From positions 992,001-1,056,000 of the forward strand of contig NZ_LARY01000002.1 in assembly GCF_003369925.1 (NCBI RefSeq): 64,000 nucleotides of DNA, written 5' to 3'. Each line of letters opens with the position of its first letter. The stretch's first letter is position 1. The position numbers and the translations under genes are program-made. This document shows, piece by piece, positions 52,484-61,657 of the stretch. Under the pieces are notes generated by a model. The model was not told where the DNA came from and did no database searches. It saw only the letters and a program-made list of their open reading frames with translations. This stretch comes from Listeria kieliensis (GTDB lineage Bacteria > Bacillota > Bacilli > Lactobacillales > Listeriaceae).

Positions 52484-52532
52484 AGGACTTGGCGGAACAA
52501 TGGCTAAAATTGTGATGTCAAGTCCTATTTTT
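52484..52532 (+). terminator. Terminator of pstA
   Basis: AGGACTTG (52484-52491) pairs with CAAGTCCT (52519-52526), followed by ATTTTTG. Confidence 0.8.
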
Positions 52533-52607
52533 GTGAACTTTTCGACACATTTTGGAGAAAATCACCAATTAAATGTATAAGAATTTACTTTTTTTGAGGA
52601 TAACTCA

Positions 52608-52616
52608 TGATATAAT
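52608..52616 (+). promoter_or_regulatory. Extended -10 promoter of the WxL operon
   Basis: TGATATAAT (52608-52616) is an extended -10. The leader to the first gene is then about 200 bases. AAGAAATGAG and CTTATTTCTT (52631-52655) can form a stem in that leader, followed by TTTT, a possible attenuator. Nothing else is recognised between 52,533 and 52,828. Confidence 0.5.
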
Positions 52617-52828
52617 GGAATTGCTTACAAGAAATGAGTTTATCTTATTTCTTTTCACAAATCACAAGTCGATTCTAGTCAAATGTCCTAACAATTTTCT
52701 TTTGTAGATGCTTTTTAGTGTTTTAAACTGAAGATTTGGTTTATTTTAATGCTATTGAAAATTGTCATCTTGGACTTGTCGATGAAAAGGGGGTAAGCAA
52801 AATCACATTGCAGAAACGAGGTGAGATT

Positions 52829-55800
52829 TTGGGTAAACGGAGAAGGTTTCATTATTTTGTGGTTGGCTGCTTAGCTTTGATTTTTGGTTTAGCACTACCA
52901 CTTGGTGTAAATGGAATTGGTGGTTTCTTGGATCATGCCTATGCATCAAAGAAAATTACACTTTCTGCAGAAAAAGAATATGCTTTTACAGATGAAACGT
53001 TTCAATTAACAGTCAGCGATGAGGGTTTGGCGGAAGGTGATCAATTAACCTTGGAACTTCCGAAAAACCTTGTTTTTATGGATCAAGAAACACAGCTTGA
53101 AAATGAAAACAAAGCTATTAAGTTCGATGAAGCAAGCGGAGAGATTACAATTCCATACCAAGCCTTTAAAGAAAAGAAGGCTGAGCTTATATTGAAATCT
53201 AAAAAAAGTGGGACATATGATCTGCTGATCAAAAAACAGCAAGAACAAAAAACTGTATATTCTAATTCACTGAATTTTGCAGTTATTGATAAAAAAGCAG
53301 AAACAGATCTTACGCCGAAGCAACAAGAACCGCCAGGCACCTTGGCTAAAACGAGTGCGCTAATTCAGCCTAGAATGGCGACTGCTAGAGCGGGCTCGAC
53401 CGCATATGTCACCAGTGCAACTGAAATGGATGCGGCTATGGCGAATGCAGCTATTACAGAAGTAGTTGTCATGAATGACTTTGCATTTACACAGTTTTCA
53501 AGCACTGTTGCTGGGGAATCCAATCAGACTATTCCTGCACGAGATTTGACTGTTCGTGGGGTAAACCCAGGAGTTAAAGTAGATTTTAGGAGACGAAGCT
53601 ATTGGATGGATTTTGCATCTAAAAAAGTCAATGTTCAAGTGCAGGATTTAGATATGTACGGACAAAACTACTGGGGTCCGATCCGTTTGACGGGAACTAT
53701 CGGAGCAGCTTCTACATTTTCGATTCAGAATTTGAATTATACTGGAGCCCAGTTCACAGCTTCTTATCAAGCAGACTTCTTTGTTGGAGGCACTGTGGTT
53801 AATAAATCAGTCAATCAGTATATCAGTCCATTTGACAATGTAGAATATAAGACCCAAGTTAACCAAACCAATTTAGAAGTAACTAACATTACATTTGAAG
53901 CAGGTTCGAAATATACTGGAACGACCGAAAATGCGACTGTTTTGATGCTTGGGACAGGTGGTGCAACAGGGACGGCAACAATTCAAGAAGGTGCTGAACT
54001 TAACCTAACTGGAGGAGGAAACGGTCTTTCTGGTGAGGGGACATGGACGACTATCCAAGCAAACGGAAATGTGGACATTGCTAAAAATGCAAAAGTGAAT
54101 ATCACGACACCGAAGGATTCAACTCGTGGTGGGATCGCACTTGGAAGTAATGCGAAACTGTTGGTTCACGATGGAGCATCGCTGAACCTAGATATGAATG
54201 GTCCGTTTACAGATGCGTATAATAAGAATCCGATTAACGTTGGAACTGGAGCAGAGTTTAATGTTGCAGATGGAGCATCCTTGACGATCATGGCAAATAA
54301 TCAAGGTACTGGTACGGGAAGTCTAGTGAAAACAGGCAGTAACAGTTCGTTCGTCATTGGGAAAAAAGGTGTGTTTAAACTTTCATCAGATGGTTCAGGT
54401 GCAAAAAATTTAATATCCATTGGTACAACATCAACTTTTAATTTTGTAGATGCAGGCGAAATTGATTTGGATGCTAGACGAAACACGAATGCGAATACGC
54501 GAGTCATTTATATGGCTAGTGGGACATTTAGTGCATCCATTCAACGAGTTAAAGCATGGACAGCAGCAGATGCTGGAAATGACACGCCTACTTATGATTG
54601 GTTTCCAATGTATGATATGCAGGTTAAATACACGGGAGCCAATGTAACCTCTGCAACTGGTAATAGTATTGTGAACGCAAATGCCGTAGATTTTGCAGCG
54701 AACTATCGGACGCAAAATTTTAAACGTGTCTTGTTTGAACACATTGCGGATGTAGAAGTTTCACTTGACCCGCTTGCAGATAATCCGGCGAATACGAATA
54801 GTCACGTTATTCGAGGCGTTGCAAATCCTGGCGCTTGGGTTTTATTATCTGGAGATAGCGCAATTCCAGAGGGAACGATTGCTGCGCAAGCAGAGTCGGA
54901 TACGAAAAAATACCATGTTAAAGCAGATTCCGCGACAGGTGAGTTTGTTTTTGTACTTCCAGAAGGAAATTACTTAACGGCAGGAAACACAGTTTCAGCT
55001 TACGCATATTTGGATGGCAAAGATGCTACAGCATCAACCGTTGTAGCTGATGAAACGGCGCCAGATAAGCCTAGCTTGAATGCTATTAAGGATGTGGATG
55101 CCAGTCTGACCGGGAAAGCAGAAGCAAATAGTCTTGTCACCGTTTACCGGGCATCAGATAAGGCAGTTCTTGGGTCAGTGAATGCAGATGCTTCGGGAAA
55201 TTACGAACTTGTGCTTGCTGATTCGGATAAACCTCTTGCGCCTTATGTGGGCTATTATGCGATTTCAGCGGATGCGGCAGGAAACAAAAGTGAGCAATCA
55301 GATACTAAGGTCGTTCAAGATACGACGCCACCAAGCGCAGAAGCGGTGAAACAAATTGTTAATCTCAATGAGGCGTTCACGACAGATGCTAAGTCTCTTG
55401 TCACAAATGTGCAAGATAATGCAGGGGTAGGAGACGATAATTTGACGTATGTAATCACCAAGGTTCCTGACTTAACTGCAGTTGGTAGCTCAACGGCGGA
55501 AGTGACAATCACGGATAAAGCAGGGAATCACGTGGTTATTGTTGTTCCGGTTTTTGTGAAAGATGGCGACACAACGGTTGCTGAACAAGCAATGATTCAA
55601 GCGAGTGATTTTGTTGTGAAGGAAAAGCAAGTGCCAACTTCAGAAGCAGACTGGGATGCGTTCATTATTAGCCAAGCAAAAGCAAAGGCTTGGGGAGTTC
55701 CAGATGGAGCCGATTTGTCAGCTGAGATTACGGTTGCAGATCGAGGAGGCTTCGCGAAAGCAGCAGGAACTTACACCATAAAAGTTAAGGTGAAAGATGC

Positions 55801-56260
55801 AGAAAAAATAATTACAGCGATCGTGACGCCGGGAACACTCAGTATTTCTGAAATTCCGAATACAATCCAATTCGGAACGCAGCAAATTCGTTCGTATGAG
55901 CAACAATTGAAACCGGAAAATGAAGCAAAGGTTGTCGTGAATGATGATCGGTCTGATCCGTCAAGTTGGCAATTAACAGCGATGCTCGAATCGCCATTTA
56001 AAACGAATGAAGCCGATGAACTCCCAGACAGCTTAGTGATCGCGATGAAAGGTGCAGATGGGACAGTTAAATACGAACCGATCAATGAGCAAGGAACGAC
56101 ACCGGTTTTCAATCAAGAAACTGCCAGTGAAGGTTTGACGGAAGTTAATTTAAATCCAACAGGAAATGTGGGCCTAATGCTCGATCTTTTCCCGGGAAAT
56201 ATTCGAAGCGGTAAAGTGTATCAAACAAAAATCGTTTGGACGCTTGAAAATACGCCATAA
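52829..56260 (+). CDS. Large WxL-domain surface protein with Ig modules
   Basis: 1,143 residues from TTG 52829, chosen because GAGGTGAG lies before it and a signal peptide follows (FVVGCLALIFGLALPLGVNG). A small beta domain (KKITLSAEKEYAFTDETFQLTV) comes first, then a pectate-lyase-like beta-helix (about 190-650, with VTSATEMDAAMANA and repeated turns), two or three Ig domains (DETAPDKPSLNAIKDVD; DTTPPSAEAVKQIV) related to those of the frameshifted gene at 35,580, and a C-terminal WxL domain (TIQFGTQQIRS, SWQLTAML, VWTLENTP). WxL domains bind peptidoglycan non-covalently and pair with the DUF916 protein encoded at the operon end. Likely an adhesin; ligand unknown. Confidence 0.85.
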   Translation: MGKRRRFHYFVVGCLALIFGLALPLGVNGIGGFLDHAYASKKITLSAEKEYAFTDETFQLTVSDEGLAEGDQLTLELPKNLVFMDQETQLENENKAIKFDEASGEITIPYQAFKEKKAELILKSKKSGTYDLLIKKQQEQKTVYSNSLNFAVIDKKAETDLTPKQQEPPGTLAKTSALIQPRMATARAGSTAYVTSATEMDAAMANAAITEVVVMNDFAFTQFSSTVAGESNQTIPARDLTVRGVNPGVKVDFRRRSYWMDFASKKVNVQVQDLDMYGQNYWGPIRLTGTIGAASTFSIQNLNYTGAQFTASYQADFFVGGTVVNKSVNQYISPFDNVEYKTQVNQTNLEVTNITFEAGSKYTGTTENATVLMLGTGGATGTATIQEGAELNLTGGGNGLSGEGTWTTIQANGNVDIAKNAKVNITTPKDSTRGGIALGSNAKLLVHDGASLNLDMNGPFTDAYNKNPINVGTGAEFNVADGASLTIMANNQGTGTGSLVKTGSNSSFVIGKKGVFKLSSDGSGAKNLISIGTTSTFNFVDAGEIDLDARRNTNANTRVIYMASGTFSASIQRVKAWTAADAGNDTPTYDWFPMYDMQVKYTGANVTSATGNSIVNANAVDFAANYRTQNFKRVLFEHIADVEVSLDPLADNPANTNSHVIRGVANPGAWVLLSGDSAIPEGTIAAQAESDTKKYHVKADSATGEFVFVLPEGNYLTAGNTVSAYAYLDGKDATASTVVADETAPDKPSLNAIKDVDASLTGKAEANSLVTVYRASDKAVLGSVNADASGNYELVLADSDKPLAPYVGYYAISADAAGNKSEQSDTKVVQDTTPPSAEAVKQIVNLNEAFTTDAKSLVTNVQDNAGVGDDNLTYVITKVPDLTAVGSSTAEVTITDKAGNHVVIVVPVFVKDGDTTVAEQAMIQASDFVVKEKQVPTSEADWDAFIISQAKAKAWGVPDGADLSAEITVADRGGFAKAAGTYTIKVKVKDAEKIITAIVTPGTLSISEIPNTIQFGTQQIRSYEQQLKPENEAKVVVNDDRSDPSSWQLTAMLESPFKTNEADELPDSLVIAMKGADGTVKYEPINEQGTTPVFNQETASEGLTEVNLNPTGNVGLMLDLFPGNIRSGKVYQTKIVWTLENTP

Positions 56261-56274
56261 AAAGGAGGCTAACG

Positions 56275-57372
56275 ATGAAAAAATATTTAGTGTTTTGTCT
56301 GCTTTCGTTGGTCGTATTGTCAAGCTTCACACCGTTTGTGGTTTCTGCAGCAAGCTATGAGTCAGATGTTGGACTTACCCTTACCGGTGAACAGCCAAAA
56401 GAGCCAGCCGAGAGTAAAGATCCGCCTGTGGTTCCGGATAAGAAGGAAAAGCCAAGTCATCCTGTTAAGCCAGATACGGCTAGTTCTGGAAAAGTATTTT
56501 CTGGGAAAGATGCATCTGTAAATCAATCAGGACTCTTACCACATACTGGAGATGTTTCTGATTGGTGGAGCATTTTAAGTGGATTGCTTCTGCTAGGCGG
56601 TCTTGGCATCTATTTACTTGCTACCCGAAAGAATCAACGCCTTTGCAAGAAATTCATTTGTTTTTTACTAGCTGTGCTTTGCTTAACTGTATTTTCACCG
56701 GAACCTTTAGTTTATTCAGCGGATTGGAGTTCGACAACAAAATCAAAAGCGGATCTGACTTACACTAAAAACGCCGGAGGAACAAAACCAGTGGATCCAG
56801 ATCATCCTGGAGAGGAAATTGTGCCTGAAACAGTTCCACCAGCAAATCCTGGAACACCGGGACCGCTTAGTATTGATTTTGCCTCGAACATTCAGTTTGG
56901 GTCTCATGAAATCACAGGTCGAACAGAAACTTATTATGCAGCCTTAACACCTGTGAAAGTACTTGCAAGCGGTGCTTCTAAAAAAGTTGCGAATTATGTC
57001 CAAGTGACAGATAATCGCGGAACTTTAGGCGGATACCGGCTGACAGTGAAACAAAATGGTCAATTAAGAAGTGATCAGACTGTTTTAGAAGGTGCCGAAA
57101 TGGTTCTTTTAAACAGCACATTAAAAAGTGCGACGAACAAAAAAACACCGCGGAATTTAAAAAAAATCGTGTTAGATGCAAGCGGTAAAAGTGCTAGTGA
57201 CGTCATCGTTGCTCCGGCAGGAACTGGTGCAGGAACGTGGCTCAACACATTTGGAAGCAGTACAGAACAAGCTAAAAAAAGTATTCAGGTCATCCTCCCC
57301 AAGGAAACGAAAAAACAAGCTGGTCATTACCGGACTACGTTGACTTGGGAAATGATAGATTCACCCTATTAA
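56275..57372 (+). CDS. Fused small LPXTG protein and WxL protein
   Basis: 365 residues in one frame that appear to be two proteins joined. Residues 1-120 are a complete small LPXTG protein: signal MKKYLVFCLLSLVVLSSF, Pro/Lys linker, LPHTG (88-92), hydrophobic helix and RKNQR. Residues 121-365 are a complete WxL precursor with its own signal peptide (KKFICFLLAVLCLTVFSPEPLVYSA), the KADLTYTKN start, Pro-rich linker and WxL domain. Both WxL motifs are changed (GYRLTV, LTWEM). No start codon with a ribosome site precedes the second half, so it depends on the first. In related operons these are normally two genes. It overlaps nothing and lies 14 bases after the large WxL gene. Confidence 0.8.
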   Translation: MKKYLVFCLLSLVVLSSFTPFVVSAASYESDVGLTLTGEQPKEPAESKDPPVVPDKKEKPSHPVKPDTASSGKVFSGKDASVNQSGLLPHTGDVSDWWSILSGLLLLGGLGIYLLATRKNQRLCKKFICFLLAVLCLTVFSPEPLVYSADWSSTTKSKADLTYTKNAGGTKPVDPDHPGEEIVPETVPPANPGTPGPLSIDFASNIQFGSHEITGRTETYYAALTPVKVLASGASKKVANYVQVTDNRGTLGGYRLTVKQNGQLRSDQTVLEGAEMVLLNSTLKSATNKKTPRNLKKIVLDASGKSASDVIVAPAGTGAGTWLNTFGSSTEQAKKSIQVILPKETKKQAGHYRTTLTWEMIDSPY

Positions 57373-57394
57373 ACCAAAAAAGGAGAAGAAAAAC

Positions 57395-58123
57395 ATGAAC
57401 AAAACATTGAAAATCACAGCACTAGGACTCGTTACTATTTTAGGGGTATCAGGAACAGGTTATACCGCTTTTGCGGTTGATGGTGGTTCAACGACTTCCA
57501 AAGGAGATGTCACTTTTGAAAAAAATACAGATCCAAGTGGTCCGAAAGATCCAGATACAGACAAACCAGTTGAACCAACAGATCCTGAGATCACACCGCC
57601 AACAAGTGGACCACTAAGCATCGATTATGTTTCGACAATCCATTTTGGAACACAAAAGATCTCTGGGAATGATGAAGTTTATTATGCATCTTTGGATAAG
57701 TTAAAAGACACGGAAACTGGAGACATCAATGAAAAGCCAAATTTTGTTCAAATTACGGATAACCGTGGTTCAAATGCAGGCTGGAAGCTCACAGTTGTAC
57801 AAGATGCGCAATTTAAAAATGGATCAAGTGAACTGACTGGAGCAAAACTTAAATTAATCAATCCAACATTAAAGTCAAGCAAGAAAACAGATGCAAATAC
57901 ACCAACAGCAAGTGAAATTGTACTTAACCCAGATGGTACAACTTCTGCTGATGCAATCGTTGCGCAAGCTAATCAAGGGATGGGGACTTGGTTTGATACA
58001 TTTGGTAAGGATGTGACAGAAGCAGCGAAAAGTATCTCACTATCTGTTCCTGGAGATACTGCTAAAATCGAAGGCAAATATTCAACAACACTAACTTGGA
58101 CACTTGCAGATACACCAGCTTGA
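57395..58123 (+). CDS. WxL-domain surface protein
   Basis: 242 residues. Signal peptide (LKITALGLVTILGVSGTGYTAFA), GDVTFEKN, an Asp/Pro-rich linker (DPSGPKDPDTDKPVEPTDPE) and a WxL domain with both motifs intact (NAGWKLTVVQD; TTLTWTLADTPA). It should sit on peptidoglycan in complex with the WxL-interacting protein. AAAGGAG precedes the ATG. Third gene of the operon. Confidence 0.9.
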   Translation: MNKTLKITALGLVTILGVSGTGYTAFAVDGGSTTSKGDVTFEKNTDPSGPKDPDTDKPVEPTDPEITPPTSGPLSIDYVSTIHFGTQKISGNDEVYYASLDKLKDTETGDINEKPNFVQITDNRGSNAGWKLTVVQDAQFKNGSSELTGAKLKLINPTLKSSKKTDANTPTASEIVLNPDGTTSADAIVAQANQGMGTWFDTFGKDVTEAAKSISLSVPGDTAKIEGKYSTTLTWTLADTPA

Positions 58124-58139
58124 TTAGAAGGTGAAAATG

Positions 58140-58865
58140 ATGAAAACGGGGAAAGGTTTCTCGCTGTTAATCGTTCTCGGAATAACCATTTTTCTGGGTG
58201 CACCAACAACCTATGCGGCGGTAAGCGATAATACGAGTGATTCTAGCGTTCAATTCACAGCAGATGTGGATGGCACAACGCCTCCTGTTAATCCGACTAA
58301 CCCGGGGGAAGACGTGACGCCAACGGATCCGGTGACGCCAACAACTGGTGCGCTTCGGATTGATTTTGCTTCGCGGATTTCATTCGGGAAACAGAAGATT
58401 TTCGGGAAGGATATGGCGTATCATCCACCGTTTTCAGAAGTGAAACGAACTTCGGATGGCACAACGCTTTACGTCCCGCAATTTGTGCAAGTAACGGACA
58501 ATACAGGTCTTAATGCAGGCTGGAACCTGGAAGTGAGCGGAACGCCATTTACAACCACTTCGGGCGCGGAGCTTACGGGCGCAGCTCTTACGCTTTCAGG
58601 GACCACTTTGCGTTCCAAGTTGGACTCAAAATATACGCCGAGTACAATTGTGCCAAGCCTTACCGTCGGTTCTAGCCCACAGCTTTTAGTAGCAGCTGCG
58701 GCGGGTGAAGGCATGTCGGTTTGGACGGCGGCATTTGGCGATTCGGCAGGTAGCGCGGGTGCGCAAAATACGAAGATTACGCTTCATGTGCCGGCTGAGA
58801 CGGTGAAACTGGCGGATGAGACTTATACGTCTACGCTGACGTGGACGCTGAGTTCGGCGCCTTAA
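58140..58865 (+). CDS. WxL-domain surface protein
   Basis: 241 residues from ATG 58140 (ATG 58137 and GTG 58131 are nearby alternatives; AGAAGG upstream). Signal peptide (GFSLLIVLGITIFLGAPTTYA), SSVQFTADVDG, Pro/Thr linker, and WxL motifs NAGWNLEVSG and STLTWTLSSAP. Paralogue of the previous gene. A 28-base hairpin follows before the DUF916 gene. Confidence 0.9.
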   Translation: MKTGKGFSLLIVLGITIFLGAPTTYAAVSDNTSDSSVQFTADVDGTTPPVNPTNPGEDVTPTDPVTPTTGALRIDFASRISFGKQKIFGKDMAYHPPFSEVKRTSDGTTLYVPQFVQVTDNTGLNAGWNLEVSGTPFTTTSGAELTGAALTLSGTTLRSKLDSKYTPSTIVPSLTVGSSPQLLVAAAAGEGMSVWTAAFGDSAGSAGAQNTKITLHVPAETVKLADETYTSTLTWTLSSAP

Positions 58866-58884
58866 AAAAGAAGCTGATAGGCAA

Positions 58885-58912
58885 TTGCGGAGTGTGAAAA
58901 AGCACTCCGCAA
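58885..58912 (+). terminator. Intercistronic hairpin
   Basis: TTGCGGAGTG (58885-58894) pairs with CACTCCGCAA (58903-58912). Only a weak T-tract follows, so it more likely tunes mRNA processing or partial readthrough into the last gene. Confidence 0.45.
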
Positions 58913-58943
58913 GTTGTTTATGAAGTGGAAGGAGTTTTGAAAA

Positions 58944-59972
58944 ATGAAGAAAAAATGGTGGATCATTTCCTTTTTACTGGTAGGCTGCTTTTTGCTGTTT
59001 AGCGGTCCAACAGGGGCAAAAGCGGAAAGTTCAATGGGCTTTTCGGTGAATACGATTCTTCCAGCGAACCAAGTGGATAAAACGAAAACGTATTTTGATT
59101 TAGAGATGAAACCGGGGCAAGTGCAAGAACTAAGTGTGGTTTTGACGAATGCGAAAAACAAAGCCATTACAATTGAGAATCATGCGAATACGGCAATTAC
59201 AAATGATAATGGGATTGTGGATTACAGTCAAGCGAATCCCAAGCTCGATCAAACTTTGAAATATCCGTTTTCGAAGCTCGCGGACGTGGAACAAACCACG
59301 ACGATTCCCGCGCACGGGCAAAAAACGGTGAAGATCAAGGTGACGATGCCAAAGGAATCCTTTGATGGAATTGTACTTGGTGGCCTCCATTTTAAGGAAC
59401 AAGAAAGCAAGAAACAAAAAACGAAGAAGGATGAAAATGTACAAATTGAAAACCGCTATGCGTACGTGATTGGCGTGCGGCTAGTGGAAACGAAAAAAAC
59501 GGTTCAACCGGATTTAAAACTGAATGCGATCAAGCCTTCTCAAATTAATTACCGCAATGTACTAAAGGCGAATTTACAAAATACAAAACCAGTGATTATC
59601 CAAGATTTTAAAGTGGACGCGAAGGTGACAAAGCGGGGTAAGGATCAGGTTTTATTCCAAGAAAAGAAAGAAAATATGCGGATTGCACCCAATTCTAATT
59701 TTAATTACGGGATCAATTGGAACAATCAGGAATTTAAACCCGGGAAGTATACGCTTCATTTAACAGCATGGGGCAGCGGGAAAAAATGGACGTTTACGAA
59801 GAACTTTGAAATCAAACGAGATGAAGCAGCCAAGTGGAACGACAAGGCAGTCGAACTGGAACGAGACTACACAATGTGGTATGTGATTGGCGGCGTGATT
59901 CTTGTCCTTCTTCTTCTGATCGGCGTGTATGTATTAGGCAGAAAATCACGCAAGAAAAAGGAAGAGGAGTAA
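58944..59972 (+). CDS. WxL-interacting protein (DUF916/DUF3324)
   Basis: 342 residues. Signal peptide (WWIISFLLVGCFLLFSGPTGAKA), the DUF916 domain (MGFSVNTILPANQVDKTKTYFDLEMKPGQ, TTTIPAHGQKTVKIKVTMP, FDGIVLGGLHF), then DUF3324 (ENRYAYVIGVRLVE, IKPSQINYRNVLKANLQNT), and a C-terminal membrane helix (WYVIGGVILVLLLLIGVYVLG) with a KKKEEE tail. Known homologues anchor WxL proteins at the membrane/cell wall. It closes the operon; a terminator follows. Confidence 0.93.
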   Translation: MKKKWWIISFLLVGCFLLFSGPTGAKAESSMGFSVNTILPANQVDKTKTYFDLEMKPGQVQELSVVLTNAKNKAITIENHANTAITNDNGIVDYSQANPKLDQTLKYPFSKLADVEQTTTIPAHGQKTVKIKVTMPKESFDGIVLGGLHFKEQESKKQKTKKDENVQIENRYAYVIGVRLVETKKTVQPDLKLNAIKPSQINYRNVLKANLQNTKPVIIQDFKVDAKVTKRGKDQVLFQEKKENMRIAPNSNFNYGINWNNQEFKPGKYTLHLTAWGSGKKWTFTKNFEIKRDEAAKWNDKAVELERDYTMWYVIGGVILVLLLLIGVYVLGRKSRKKKEEE

Positions 59973-59988
59973 TAGATGAACATAAATA

Positions 59989-60025
59989 AGCCGAGTAAAG
60001 CGGAAAAGCTTCACTCGGCTATTTT
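59989..60025. terminator. Bidirectional terminator
   Basis: AGCCGAGTAAAGC pairs with GCTTCACTCGGCT (59989-60020), then ATTTTAA. It separates the WxL operon from the opposing autolysin gene. Confidence 0.8.
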
Positions 60026-60031
60026 AACATT

Positions 60032-61405
60032 TTATTTTACGCGTAATTTTTGACCAACATAGATGGTGTTGGAAGCTAATTTATTTAGCGATTTAATTTT
60101 AGCAACAGAAGTTTTGTTTTTGGATGCCAAGCTCCAAAGGGTATCTCCTTTTTTTACGGTGTAGTAAGAAGCTTGAGCACTATTATTGCCAGGTTTTGAT
60201 GCGCTCACATTACCATTTGTTCCAGCTGAAACTTTCAAGACTTGTCCAACGTGGATAACGTCAGATTTTAAGCCGTTCCAACTTTTTAGGTTAGCCAGAG
60301 AAACACCAAATTTGCTCGAAATGCGCCACAAAGTATCGCCAGAGCTTACTTTATAAGTTTTTGCGGGAGCAGAAGAACCACTGCCTACATTTGAGTTTCC
60401 AGGATTTGAGCCACCTTGAGCTGGTGGTGCGATCACTGTTCCTTTTTTCACGATTAGTTTTTGGTTTACATAAATCGTGTTGGATTTTAAGTTGTTCATG
60501 GATTTTAGTGCCGCAACGGAAATACTATGACGTGTTGCAATACGCCACAAAGTATCGCCTTTTTTAACCGTATAAAAGACATCAGCTGAAGAACCAACAT
60601 TTCCACTTCCTGGTGTGTCAAACTGCGTGAGGTTATACGTTTTAATCAAATTATTGAGCTTTACACTGTAACTTGTATCTGTTGCGTATGTACCTGTCAA
60701 CGCTTTTGTTGCGTCTAGGTATGAACTGGTATTGCTTTTCCACACGCCAGCATAATAAGTTGAATTCCACGATGGTCCGCCTTTGATAACGCGTGCGTAG
60801 TCTTCAAGTGATTGATGATAAGAAGGGTATTTGCGGAAATAAGCATTTACGGGGTAAAGATTTCCTTTTCCATCATCTTCCATCGTTTGTTTTAAGACGG
60901 ATTGACCATTGTAAGAACCTTTGATACCAAACAAGTTATAGTTTGGTGCTGCACCCAGCATACTCGTTCCGTAAGCACTTTCTAAAATAGCTTGTGCCAT
61001 CATAACGGAAGCATACAAGTCGTTTTGAGACGCAATTTGCGATGCACTGCCGCTAATTTGGTTAATGAAACCTTGGACCGTTGCGGTGGAACGCATCGTT
61101 GTTTTTTGAATGTTGCTGTAAGTTGCAGAAGCGGAATAGCTCGCTAGTGGCTGTGCCACAGAAGTTGCTTCTACATTTTGTTGTGATGATGGCTCTTCTG
61201 CTGCCGGTGTGTGAACTCCCTTATCTTGATTGTTTGCTGCCACTTCATCAGCGCTAACAGTTGTTGCATAGGCAGGAACGATAACGGAACTTGCTGCAGC
61301 TGTGAAGCCAGCCAGTGCCACGCCTTTTTTTAGCGCGTCTTTTTTGTGTTGATCTTTTTCTTGGAGTTTAGCGGCTTCGATTCTCTCTTTTCTACTTACG
61401 TTCAT
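60032..61405 (-). CDS. murA: MurA/NamA-type autolysin, GH73 with three LysM
   Basis: 457 residues. A long signal peptide (KKGVALAGFTAAASSVIVPAYA), a Ser/Gln-rich stretch, then a GH73 domain (about 110-262) with the likely catalytic Glu142 in AQAILESAYGTS and FGIKGSYNG. Three LysM repeats follow at 277-320, 350-393 and 414-457 (GDTLW in each). It cleaves peptidoglycan glycan strands, aiding cell separation. The Listeria N-acetylmuramidase MurA is longer and, as I recall, has four LysM, so this one may have lost a repeat. Name follows Listeria usage and is not the UDP-GlcNAc enolpyruvyl transferase. GAGGTGAG precedes the ATG. Confidence 0.9.
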   Translation of the reverse strand: MNVSRKERIEAAKLQEKDQHKKDALKKGVALAGFTAAASSVIVPAYATTVSADEVAANNQDKGVHTPAAEEPSSQQNVEATSVAQPLASYSASATYSNIQKTTMRSTATVQGFINQISGSASQIASQNDLYASVMMAQAILESAYGTSMLGAAPNYNLFGIKGSYNGQSVLKQTMEDDGKGNLYPVNAYFRKYPSYHQSLEDYARVIKGGPSWNSTYYAGVWKSNTSSYLDATKALTGTYATDTSYSVKLNNLIKTYNLTQFDTPGSGNVGSSADVFYTVKKGDTLWRIATRHSISVAALKSMNNLKSNTIYVNQKLIVKKGTVIAPPAQGGSNPGNSNVGSGSSAPAKTYKVSSGDTLWRISSKFGVSLANLKSWNGLKSDVIHVGQVLKVSAGTNGNVSASKPGNNSAQASYYTVKKGDTLWSLASKNKTSVAKIKSLNKLASNTIYVGQKLRVK

Positions 61406-61583
61406 GAATGCTCACCTCTACTATTCAATAATTTACAGACTTTTGTCATCCTTTTTATTATCGCACGTTTTTAGTCTGATAACCATCCAAAAAAGATTAC
61501 AATTCAGTTTCAATTCATAGATATACAAAAAGTTGTCACATTTATTGAAATGTAAGCCTCTACAAGATCAAAAAATAAGTAGC

Positions 61584-61634
61584 TTGAACATTTTGGAAGG
61601 CTCTGCTATACTCTAATTAAGTAAGTACTTGCTT
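61584..61634 (+). promoter_or_regulatory. Promoter and operator of the TetR gene
   Basis: A -35 TTGAAC (61584-61589) and -10 TATACT (61607-61612) are 17 bases apart. Just downstream lies the near-palindrome AAGTAAGTACTTGCTT (61619-61634), typical of TetR-family operators, covering the likely transcription start. Autorepression is likely. Confidence 0.75.
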
Positions 61635-61657
61635 TAAGCAGTGAGGGGAGCAAATTT

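Noticed and set aside
56640..56700. A separate start codon for the WxL half of the fused gene
   Set aside because: The TTG near 56,650 is in another frame, and the only in-frame GTG lies inside the signal peptide core without a ribosome site.
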